Shown here piece by piece: positions 41,956 to 50,172 of a DNA stretch of 64,000 nt; the first letter of the stretch is position 1, and every line of letters begins with the position of its first letter. Below the pieces are notes generated by a model that saw nothing but the letters and a program-made list of their open reading frames with translations, did no database searches and was not told the DNA's origin. The position numbers and the translations under genes are program-made. The stretch comes from Bog-159 sp963707465 (GTDB lineage Bacteria > Acidobacteriota > Terriglobia > Bryobacterales > Bryobacteraceae): assembly GCA_963707465.1 (NCBI GenBank), contig CAVPQK010000024.1, positions 310,001-374,000 on the forward strand, in the 5' to 3' direction.

Positions 41956-42894
41956 CTAGGCCAGCGCCGCCTTTGCGTAGCCGAAGGACCGCTTCACATC
42001 AGCGGGCCGGTCGGTGGTCTTGTAGTCGCAATCGATGTAGCAGCGGATTGGGTATTTGCTGTCTCTCACAAGCCGGAGAATCTCTTTGATGGGGGTATCG
42101 CCTTCGCCCCACGGGACGCTCAGCCGGTCTTTCCGCCGGTCCTTGAGATAGATCACGGCGATGCGATCCAGGCGCGCCTTGACGAACGCGAGCGAGTCAT
42201 AGCCGCCGCCGGTGGCGTCGCCGATATCGAAGCTGATCCGGTAACTTCTGGAAAGTGGCAGCGCTTTGTCATACTGGCCCGGATGGGAAATAACATCCGG
42301 ATCGGTAATGCTCAGATCCGGTTGCCCTTGAATGCCAACGATGAAGTCCCGCTTTTCGGCCAAGGGCGCCACGCGCATGGCCGCCGGGAATGTGACGCCG
42401 AGGGTGACGATCCGGGCACCCAGTATGTCGGCGATATCGAAGGTCCGGGTAAGTTCCTCCGCCGTAGAACCGGGGAATGCGCTAAGACCGTGGATGGCAA
42501 TCCCGGCGGCGTCGAACTTTTTTCGGATTGCGCGGAAATGATCGAGCGACACGGTCATACGCCATTTGGCGAGTTCTTCGCGCGCCTGGGCTCTCGCCGC
42601 AGCGACTGGCGGCGGAACTTGCTCTCCGGGTCGCGCAGGAGCGCCGGCCCGTATGCGTTCCCACAAGGGCGCGGGCTCGACCAGCGGCGCGAACAGGTCG
42701 CATTCGCCCAGTCCGCTTTCGACCATGGACTGGATCACAAGGTCGAGGATGCCATCAGGCGGCGAGCCGATGCCGCTGAAGATGTAGCTCTGGAGCCCAA
42801 ACTGCACGCCGTGGAAGGCAGAATCGATTCTTTTGGCCAGCATGGTGGACACAGGCAAAAAAGCCACTCTTCCGAAGTCCCGTCTGGAAAACAT
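41956..42894 (-). CDS. Tat-exported sugar isomerase/epimerase-like TIM barrel
   Basis: A 312-aa protein of the xylose isomerase-like/AP-endonuclease family 2 superfamily. It starts with a Tat-type leader (MFSRRDFGRVAFLPVSTML). Core motifs are FGLQSYIFSG (first strand), FDAAGIAIHGLSAFPGSTAEELTRTFDIADILGARIVTLG (in parts), and near the C-terminus VIYLKDRRKDRLSVPWGEGD, with the metal-site residues of this family. Members isomerise or epimerise sugars and cyclitols, but many exported relatives are uncharacterised. AGGAGG about 9 bp upstream supports the ATG at 42894; another ATG lies six codons before it. Confidence 0.8.
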   Translation of the reverse strand: MFSRRDFGRVAFLPVSTMLAKRIDSAFHGVQFGLQSYIFSGIGSPPDGILDLVIQSMVESGLGECDLFAPLVEPAPLWERIRAGAPARPGEQVPPPVAAARAQAREELAKWRMTVSLDHFRAIRKKFDAAGIAIHGLSAFPGSTAEELTRTFDIADILGARIVTLGVTFPAAMRVAPLAEKRDFIVGIQGQPDLSITDPDVISHPGQYDKALPLSRSYRISFDIGDATGGGYDSLAFVKARLDRIAVIYLKDRRKDRLSVPWGEGDTPIKEILRLVRDSKYPIRCYIDCDYKTTDRPADVKRSFGYAKAALA

Positions 42895-42995
42895 CGAGGG
42901 CGCCCTCCTCATGTTTAGCGAAGATGCTCGACCTAGTAAAGCTAGCACAACTCCGGCGTTCACTCTCGCCCCGCTCGGACGAACACGGCACAGCA

Positions 42996-44474
42996 CTACC
43001 TCTTTGAAGCCGTAGTTGCTTCGGCATCGCCCACTCGCACAAACAGATGCGCGATGGCCTTCTGGCCCAACCGGTTGACGCGCTCCACGCGCACGATATA
43101 ATCGCCCGGCTTTTGGAAAACATGCGTGGTGGTGGCGAATCCGTTCTTCGCTAGAGGCACTACATTGCCATCCGACTTCGTGTGGGTAGTGGCCCCGTCG
43201 CCAAAGGACCAGGTCTCCTCCCCATCGGTAGTGCCAAACGTCCGGACTTTGAAGGTTACCGAGGCTCCCGGTGCAATGCCCGTGGTTGGCCAGTAGGCCG
43301 CCTGAATGGATACAGGTGTCTGCTCCGGATGCTGCCGATCGAGCACGTTGATCGTCTCGAAATCATAGTCCGTGTGACCTTGGCCGTCGGTGATTTTTAG
43401 GATCTCGCTGTAGGTGCCGGGCTGGGAGTAGGTCCGCTCGACACTCTGGCCGGAGGCGCTCCCGCCATCCGTGAAGGTCCATTCGAACCGTGCGATGCGC
43501 GAGTCACTATATGACCGCGAGCCATCCAGCAACACTTTTTCCCCGACGAGTGCAGCCTGGTGAGGCCGCGCCACGGCAATCACGTGCGGCTTGTACTGGC
43601 GTAGGTAGGCCTCCCATAAGAACGCATAGCCTTCGAGGGTCCCCAATCTGCCGGAGGCCTGCCGGCTGAGGATCTCGTAGTGCAGGTGCGACCAGCCGCC
43701 GCTCCCGCCCTCCTTCCCCAGCGTGCCGATCTTCTGCCCCATGTCCACCCGTCCGCCCAACTTCACCGAAGGATCAAACGAGTACAGGTGCGTATAGCGA
43801 TGGTACCAGCCTCGCTCATCCAATACCCAAATAGTGTCGTTGTGCTCCGGTACGAGACGGGCATTGGCTTTCACGCTGTCGAGCATAGCTTTTCCAACAC
43901 CCACCACCAGACCGCTGGTCGCAGCCAGGACATCTACCATGCCCTCGGCACCGCCGATATCGAGGCCCGAGTGATAGTAAATCCGGCGCGAGCCGATACG
44001 CTCACCGTCGTCCACGTAGGTCGGCTCGTTGGACATTTGCGTTCGCGTGGCGAACCAGCGCTGCCGCACCGGATAGACAAATGATCTCGCCGGCATGTAC
44101 GGCGAGCTAGCGGGCCAGAGTCGCAGGCGGGCGTCTTTAAGCAGCGCCCAGTGGTCCGCGTTGCTGTCGCGGTAGTAGGCTTTGGTGACTTCGCAGTCTA
44201 CCTGCACGCCGCCGACGATCACCGGCAGTCGGTAATTGCCGCAGGAAAGCGTGGCCCTTGCGCCGTTGATCTCCACGTCCACGCGGGCATCGCGGATGGC
44301 GGACCGGACCCGGTCGCGCGTCTCACTGGTCGAGAGCAGTTTCACGGTCACGCTCTTGCCATCCGCGATCCGGACTCGCTCGGGCGCGCTCACATCAAGA
44401 TCCACAACGCGGAATAAGGGCTGCTGCGCCACGGTCCGGGTCGCCACCAGGAGAAAGAATATAGCGCGGCGCAT
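42996..44474 (-). CDS. M23 (LytM-like) metallopeptidase with two PKD domains
   Basis: A 492-aa exported protein with signal peptide (AIFFLLVATRTVAQQ). The M23 peptidase part (about 150-285) shows HSGLDIGGAEG (His and Asp zinc ligands) and SHLHYEI (His-x-His), the lysostaphin-type site that cuts peptidoglycan crosslinks. Downstream are two PKD-like Ig domains: LLDGSRSYSDSRIARFEWTF ... YSQPGTYSEILKITDG and GASVTFKVRTFGTTDGEETWSFGDG ... FQKPGDYIVRVERV. Such proteins act on cell wall or host/substrate proteins; the PKD parts bind polymers. It lies 101 bp upstream of the Tat-exported isomerase on the same strand. Confidence 0.9.
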   Translation of the reverse strand: MRRAIFFLLVATRTVAQQPLFRVVDLDVSAPERVRIADGKSVTVKLLSTSETRDRVRSAIRDARVDVEINGARATLSCGNYRLPVIVGGVQVDCEVTKAYYRDSNADHWALLKDARLRLWPASSPYMPARSFVYPVRQRWFATRTQMSNEPTYVDDGERIGSRRIYYHSGLDIGGAEGMVDVLAATSGLVVGVGKAMLDSVKANARLVPEHNDTIWVLDERGWYHRYTHLYSFDPSVKLGGRVDMGQKIGTLGKEGGSGGWSHLHYEILSRQASGRLGTLEGYAFLWEAYLRQYKPHVIAVARPHQAALVGEKVLLDGSRSYSDSRIARFEWTFTDGGSASGQSVERTYSQPGTYSEILKITDGQGHTDYDFETINVLDRQHPEQTPVSIQAAYWPTTGIAPGASVTFKVRTFGTTDGEETWSFGDGATTHTKSDGNVVPLAKNGFATTTHVFQKPGDYIVRVERVNRLGQKAIAHLFVRVGDAEATTASKR

Positions 44475-44580
44475 GATCGCCTCCTCGTGTTACCAGCGTA
44501 CCGCCTGTCCGGGGCGCCGTCCAAGATTCAGCGCGCCGCCTTCATCGAGCGGAACACTGCCGGAATGCCTGGACTCATTC

Positions 44581-44702
44581 CTCTACTCTTCCCGTAACGC
44601 CAGGATAGGATCTATGCGGGTGGCCCGTCGCGCCGGAACATAGCTGGCCAGCAAGGAGGCTGCCGCCAGAAGATCGCCAGCCCGGCGAAGTGCGCCGGCG
44701 CA
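44581..44702 (-). pseudogene. 3' relic of an ADOP permease
   Basis: Read on the minus strand, nt 44660-44581 encode LLAAASLLASYVPARRATRIDPILALREE-stop, an exact match in style to the C-terminus of ADOP permeases (compare PARRALRVDPMRALRDE in the operon at 33-38 kb). Upstream, the matching PAHFAGLAIF lies in another frame, and one missing base near 44672 explains the shift. No further ADOP sequence is recognisable upstream. It is therefore the last about 40 codons of a once complete permease gene, between the M23 peptidase and a hydrolase-like gene. Confidence 0.8.
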
Positions 44703-44853
44703 ATGCCCTCCGGGATCGGCCAGGCCGGAACTGGAACGCACCAGCCAGGCAAGCGCCGCATAGCGCGCAGCGCATAGATGATGGAATTCGGGAAGGTTGT
44801 CCCGTCGGCCGTTCGACTCCAGGGCCGGCGACGTCGCGCATCAGGCGGCGCTG

Positions 44854-45594
44854 CTAGCCGCGAACCGGCAGATTCAGCTTCGAACGGATCAGGGATTCGA
44901 CCTGCCGCCAAACGCTGGGATCCGATTCAATCTCGATGTGAGGCTTCATAAAGAACCGTGCGTACCAAGGGTATCCTCCACAATCCACCGGACTGGCCTT
45001 GTAATCGAATTGAAAATTACCGAGAATCTGAGTGCGAGAGGCGTCGGCGGCGCGAATCCGCGGCCGGCCGTGGAAGAGTCCGCGCCGCTGATAGAAGTTG
45101 ACAGCTTGCGCGACGTTCGCCGGAATCGACTCGTCGTTCTCGCCCGGTTTTGAGATGCTGTCCACCTGGATGGTGAGCAACACGGGGATTCCCTCTTTGC
45201 CGAGAGATCGCGCCAAGGTAACGGTTTCCGAGGCGCCCCAACTGTGGCCGTAGATGGCGATGCGGGCATCGCGCTTCTCGGCAGCCGACAACTTGCCATC
45301 GTGGTTGATGTCCAGCAGATGCAGGATCTCCCGGCGGGCCTGCTCGCCGCGGCGATTCTCAAACATCCTCACAGCGACCCCTGACGAGTTATCGTTCTGC
45401 AGGCGAGTGGCAAGTTGAACTTCGGGATGGGCGGCGTTATCGTGCCGCACCATTCCGCCCACGAACCCAATAACAATGGCTGCCTGGGAAAGGACGTTGT
45501 TCGCGAGGCCCTGCGGATTTTCAAAACCAACAGCGCTATAGTTCGGGCAGAAGAAAAGAAGCACGACCGTTGGTATACTGAAGCGCGGTAACAC
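44854..45594 (-). CDS. Exported alpha/beta-hydrolase-like protein with EF-hand-like loop
   Basis: A 246-aa protein with a hydrophobic N-terminus (FSIPTVVLLFFCPN). GHSWGASETV near residue 116 has the nucleophile-elbow form GxSxG of alpha/beta hydrolases. Directly before it, LLDINHDGKLSAAEKRDA matches the calcium loop DxNxDGxxSxxE. Further on, IQVDSISKPGENDESIPANV and FDYKASPVDCGGYPWYARFFMKPHIEIE suggest the acid and His part. Enzyme class unknown. The start is GTG at 45594, the only one giving a hydrophobic leader. The ADOP relic follows it. Confidence 0.65.
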   Translation of the reverse strand: MLPRFSIPTVVLLFFCPNYSAVGFENPQGLANNVLSQAAIVIGFVGGMVRHDNAAHPEVQLATRLQNDNSSGVAVRMFENRRGEQARREILHLLDINHDGKLSAAEKRDARIAIYGHSWGASETVTLARSLGKEGIPVLLTIQVDSISKPGENDESIPANVAQAVNFYQRRGLFHGRPRIRAADASRTQILGNFQFDYKASPVDCGGYPWYARFFMKPHIEIESDPSVWRQVESLIRSKLNLPVRG

Positions 45595-45719
45595 GGACTA
45601 TTTCGTCCGAAGCAGTACAGGCGCTGCTCCGTTCCTGGCTGAATTGTAACATTTATTTACCGGCCGCACTTCCGGATGGCGCAAGCGCAGCCCCTCACTG
45701 ACTGGGGTAGTCTGTTGGT

Positions 45720-46772
45720 ATGAGGATTCTCGTAATCGGCGGGACCGGCTTCATTGGTTCTCACCTCGTGCGGGAGCTTTCCCAGATGGGTCACTCTGTT
45801 TCGGTTTTTCACCGTGGCGGAACACCGGCGCGCGGGCCCGCCGAATCGATTCTCGGCGAGCGGCGGGACTTGGCTGCGATTCGCCCGAAAGCGGACGTGG
45901 TCATCGACCTGATCCTCAGTTCCGGCGCGCAAGCGAAGGCGCTGATGGAAGCGTTCCGTGGCGTCGCAGAGCGTGTGGTGGTGGCCAGCAGCATGGATGT
46001 GTATCGGGCCTGCGGAGTATTGCACGGCAGCGAGGAGGGTCCGCCGGAGCCAGTGCCGCTGACCGAGGATTCACCCCTGCGGACGAAGTTGCAGACATAT
46101 CCGCCCGCACAGGTGAAAATGCTGCAAAAGCTCTTTGGCTGGATTGACGACGAGTACGACAAGATTCCTGTCGAACGCGCCGTCTTGAGCGATCCTGGGC
46201 TGCCCGGCACAGTGGTCCGCCTGCCGATGATCTATGGTCCTGGCGATCGCTTAAGCCGATTCCACCCGGTGCTGAAACGAATCGACGATGGCCGGCGCCG
46301 GATCGTGTTTGAAGAAGGTTGGGCCGCGTGGCGCTCGCCACGAGGATACGTGGAGAACGTGGCGGCCGCGCTGGCATTGGCCGCCGTGTCCGCACGGGCA
46401 GCAGGCCGCGTGTACAACGTTTCGGAAACGCCGACCTTCTCCGAACTCGATTGGGCAGGCAAGATCGCGGCGGCCACCGGTTGGGACGGCGAGTTCATCA
46501 TTCTACCTAAGCAGCTCGCGCCGCCGCACTTGGCGCCGTCCGGCAACAGCGCCCAGCATTGGGAAGGCGATTCAACCCGTATCCGCCGGGAACTCGGTTA
46601 CAAGGAAGTGGTGCCGCTCGACGAAGCCATTCGCCGCACCATTCGATGGACGCGCGCGCACCCGCCCGGAGAATTTAATCCGCACGAGTTCGACTACGCC
46701 GCCGAAGACGCCGCTGTGGCGGCGGGCGCCACGAAACCCCCATTATCAAGTAAAGCGCGCCTTGCTTTCTGA
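45720..46772 (+). CDS. NAD-dependent epimerase/dehydratase-like (extended SDR)
   Basis: A 350-aa extended short-chain dehydrogenase/reductase. GGTGFIGSHL at residues 7-16 is the NAD-binding loop, followed by DVVIDLI and VVVASSMDVYRACG, where the Tyr of the active site lies, though the usual YxxxK spacing is not obvious (K is missing or shifted). VVRLPMIYGPGDRLSRFHPVLKR is the region conserved in nucleotide-sugar epimerases. The C-terminus is a proline/acidic tail. Likely acts on nucleotide sugars or similar; reaction unknown. It is divergent from the hydrolase-like gene. Confidence 0.8.
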   Translation: MRILVIGGTGFIGSHLVRELSQMGHSVSVFHRGGTPARGPAESILGERRDLAAIRPKADVVIDLILSSGAQAKALMEAFRGVAERVVVASSMDVYRACGVLHGSEEGPPEPVPLTEDSPLRTKLQTYPPAQVKMLQKLFGWIDDEYDKIPVERAVLSDPGLPGTVVRLPMIYGPGDRLSRFHPVLKRIDDGRRRIVFEEGWAAWRSPRGYVENVAAALALAAVSARAAGRVYNVSETPTFSELDWAGKIAAATGWDGEFIILPKQLAPPHLAPSGNSAQHWEGDSTRIRRELGYKEVVPLDEAIRRTIRWTRAHPPGEFNPHEFDYAAEDAAVAAGATKPPLSSKARLAF

Positions 46773-46774
46773 TT

Positions 46775-46790
46775 AAATTAGTACTAATTT
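46775..46790. promoter_or_regulatory. Perfect 16-bp palindrome before lipoprotein gene
   Basis: AAATTAGTACTAATTT is a perfect palindrome lying 3 bp after the epimerase stop and 12 bp before the lipoprotein start, in an AT-rich island within GC-rich DNA. Its form suits a dimeric repressor operator; no -35 box is clear. Confidence 0.5.
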
Positions 46791-46801
46791 ATTAGTTAGA
46801 T

Positions 46802-47380
46802 ATGACGCCCCGCACCGTACTGGCTCTCAGTATCCTCGCTCTGGCCTCCTGTGCCCATCCTAATCGCGTCTCCCGCGGCCTCCTCAGGCAGCTGGCGCGC
46901 AAGCACGAGCCTTACGTTCTGGTCTTCGGCTCTCTCTCCATGCCCGTGGATTCCACGGCGCGCCCCACCATCCGCTTCGTCCATCAGTTCAACCGCGCCG
47001 CGCCGGAGTATCTGCTGCAGGAAGTTGCCGTGGCCGGCGACCACCGCTTTTACGCCATCCTCCATAAGCCCGCAGCCCTCGCCGCACTTGACGAATTCGA
47101 AGCCTCCGTGGGAAGCGCCAATACCGCCTGGGACAAAATCACCTATGTCCGCCTTCATCCCGGCGACGGGCCGCTGGCCTTCTATGTCGGCGAAATCACC
47201 GTTATCCCGCCGGCCGCCCGTAACGTTTCCGGCCAGACCATGACCGTCGCCATCCGCGACGATTTCCAGAAGGCCGCGCAGGAACTCAAGCGCCTCTATC
47301 CGGAGTTCTCTGGCGCGGTCACGAAGGCTCCGCTGCTCCGCGCTCCGGTCCCCGTACCCACGCCGCCGCGCGTAAAGTAG
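46802..47380 (+). CDS. Lipoprotein of unknown function
   Basis: A 192-aa exported lipoprotein: LALSILALASCAHP gives a lipobox with Cys17. The mature part has YVLVFGSLSMPVDSTARPTIRF and KPAALAALDEFEASVGSANTAWDKITYVRLHPGDGPLAFYVGEITVIPP (in parts), which read as a beta-sandwich, followed by a proline-rich C-terminus (LLRAPVPVPTPP). I recall no named family. The palindrome just upstream suggests its own regulation, separate from the epimerase that ends 29 bp earlier. Confidence 0.7.
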   Translation: MTPRTVLALSILALASCAHPNRVSRGLLRQLARKHEPYVLVFGSLSMPVDSTARPTIRFVHQFNRAAPEYLLQEVAVAGDHRFYAILHKPAALAALDEFEASVGSANTAWDKITYVRLHPGDGPLAFYVGEITVIPPAARNVSGQTMTVAIRDDFQKAAQELKRLYPEFSGAVTKAPLLRAPVPVPTPPRVK

Positions 47381-47765
47381 CTATGGGCTGTCAAGTTAGC
47401 GCTGCGGCCAGCCTGCGGATACCCTATCGAATATCTCGTTGGCGTAATGGTGCATATCCCAGTAAGATCGCGGTGCGGTCCGGAGGTCCCGCATAGAATG
47501 GATCCGCCGTGTACAACCCAATACCGGACTTCTCGGCCCTGCCCGAGGCATCCCTGATCGGGCCGCCGCTTTTCCCTTTCAGCCAGGCTGACACTAGCGT
47601 CTTTCGCCGCGCGCCATTTGAGACAGTGGTCCGCCTGAGATCGCGATTCGGCTGCTCATTCTATCGGAACCGAGACCAAGCTCTATTCGATCCGTGCGAG
47701 ACCCGGTGGTTAGCGATAGGCTCCCATTTATGATAAACAACAGGTAAGGCTTTGAGGTGTGACCC
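47381..47765. other. Intergenic region before a broken ADOP
   Basis: 385 bp without a convincing gene. A 74-codon open frame at 47509-47733 starts at GTG but its sequence is not protein-like and it has no ribosome site. The end of the region (ATTTATGATAAACAACAGG) is AT-rich and may hold the ADOP promoter. Confidence 0.5.
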
Positions 47766-50107
47766 ATGGACGCGAAGCTTCAGGACCTTCGTTATGGCGT
47801 GCGGCAGTTGCTGCATAGCCCGGGTTTCACGGCCATTGCTATTGCCACGCTAGCGCTCGGTGTCGGCGCCAATGCGGCGATTTTCAGTTTTGTGAATGCC
47901 GTATTACTCAAGCCTCTCCCCTATCCGGATCCGGAGCGAATTGTCAGCGTGTGGGAAAAGTTCCCGGGCGGAGGCAAAAACTTCATTTCCACTCTGAACT
48001 TCCTCGATTGGGAACGGCAGAATCGCTGTTTTCAATTTCTCTCAGCCATCGCCTGGGACACGGTGACTTTGACCGGCGCGGGCAGCCCCGAGGAGCTTAA
48101 TGTTCACAGAGTCTCGGCATCTTACTTCAAGGTGCTTGGTGTGGGTGCAACGCTGGGACGCACCTTTGCCGCAAGCGAAAACGAGGTTGGCAACGATCGG
48201 GAAGTAGTGATCTCGGACCGCATTTGGCGGAGCCGGTTTGGAGGCGACCCCAAGATTATCGGCCGCAAGATTACGCTGGATGCCAAAAGCTACACGATCA
48301 TCGGCGTGCTACCGGCGAACACCGCGTTTGACCGCACCTGGGCCGTCATGTGGCTGCCTCTTGCTTTCACGCCCGAGAACATGACACGCAATTATCACTG
48401 GCTTTCCGCCATTGCCCGGCTGGCGCCCGGCGTCACGCTGATGCGGGCCCGCGGCCAGATGGAGACGATTGGAGCGCGCATTGCCGGCCAGTACCCGGAT
48501 TCGAATAAGGGTTTGGGGCGTAACGGTCCATCCGTATATCGATGAGGTGGTTCAGCCGGAGCTCCGCCGCTCGCTGTGGGTGCTGCTCGCAGCGGTGGGA
48601 GCCTTGCTACTGATCGGGTGCGCCAATGTCGCCAATCTGACCCTGGCGCGGGGTACGGACCGCGAATACGAGATGGCTATTCGCTCCGCATTGGGCGCGC
48701 ACCGTCTCCGTCTGATCCGGCAGTTGCTTACGGAAAGCACACTTCTCGGAATCCTCGGTGGCGTGGCGGGCCTTGCGCTGGGCAATGCATTAATGCACGG
48801 CATGAAACTGTGGTTGCCGCCTGACATGCTGCCGCCGCAAGCCAACGTCCACATGGACTACGGCGTGTTGCTTTTCACCATGGTTATAGCCGTCCTCACG
48901 GGAATCCTGTGCGGCCTGGCGCCGGCGCTCAGCGGCACGCGGCCCGATCTGGCCAGATCGCTAAAGGAACGTGGACGAACGACCGGGCCCACATCGCATC
49001 GGATGAGGACAGCCCTGGTGGTTGCCGAAGTGGCGCTGCCATTTGTGTTACTCGTGGGCGCCAGCCTGCTGATCCGAAGCTTCAACAGGCTTCAAAGCCT
49101 CGACCCGGGCGTGGATACAACCAATGTTCTGGCGGCGGGGCGCCGCCATCACCGACAAGCCGCCGATGGAAGGTTTTGCGAGCGGCGCGCCGTTCCTGAT
49201 CGAGGGGCGGGAGTATTTTCCTTACGCCCAACGCCCTGTCTGTGGGTTCAAGGTGGTAGGGCCATCGTATTTTGATACGGTTGGCATGAGACTGTTGAAG
49301 GGGCGCAGCCTTGACGAGACCGATGTGGCCGGCACCGTGCCGGTTACCGTCATCAATGAAACGATGGCGAAGACTTACTTCAAAGGCGAAGATCCCACAG
49401 GTAAACGCACCTTGATCCGGCAGCTCGTGTTCGGGAAGTCTGGTCGCGGCCCGGAAATCCCCTGGCAGGTCGTGGGAGTGGCAAAGGACGAGAGAGTCGG
49501 TGGGAAAGTCCTTTCGCTCGGCGAAGACATTCCGCTGATCTATGTCACGTTCTATCAAAGTCCCGACACTCGCAATAGCCTGGTAGTTCGTGCCGCCATA
49601 AATCCGTCGCTCTTAAGCGGATCGATCAAACGCGCCATCTGGAAAGTGAACCATAACCAGGCGGTGGCGAACATTGAAACCTTGGAAGAAATCAAGTCAC
49701 AATCGGTAGCGCCAGCCCGTCTTCGCACACTGCTGTTTGCCATCTTCGCCGGCGTCGCGCTATTGCTGGCCGCCGTCGGGATCTACGGCGTCGTCTCCTA
49801 TTCCGTGGCGCAAAGAGCGCGCGAAATGGCCCTTCGCCTGGCCCTTGGCGCATCACCGGGCGATCTGCTGAAGCTGGTGATCGGAAAAACGATGCTGATC
49901 GTCATGGTTGGACTCGCTCTCGGTGGCGGCGCGGCACTCGCGCTCACACGGGTATTGGCGAGCTTGCTCCACGATACGAGCCCGACGGATCGGGTAACTT
50001 GGGCCGCAGCTGGGGCGTTGCTCGCGGCCGTGGCGCTGGCGGCCTGCTATTTTCCAGCCCGGCGCGTCACGAAGGTGGACCCCCTGACGATTTTGCGCTT
50101 TGAGTAA
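47766..50107 (+). pseudogene. ADOP permease broken by two frameshifts and a deletion
   Basis: Three consecutive frames together spell a single ADOP/MacB-like permease. The first (to 48545) has MDAKLQDLRYGVRQLLHSPGF and the MacB-like domain. At about 48512 one extra T (GGTTTGG) shifts the frame; the second frame continues WGVTVHPYIDEVVQPELRRSLW and FtsX helices. At about 49140 a second shift occurs, and the expected 35-40 residues between the VDTTNVLA stretch and the GAAITDKPPMEGF stretch are missing, so there is also a deletion. The third frame ends KVDPLTILRFE. The first portion lacks the N-terminal prefix of the operon copies. It is inactive unless frameshifting occurs. Confidence 0.88.
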
Positions 50108-50172
50108 ATATTGGCGCAGCGAAACGAAAGCGGCGTCCACCGGGGCGACCATCGCTGGCAGAGAATAGATTC

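Noticed and set aside
47509..47733. 74-codon frame before the broken ADOP
   Set aside because: No ribosome site, no family, and no protein-like pattern.
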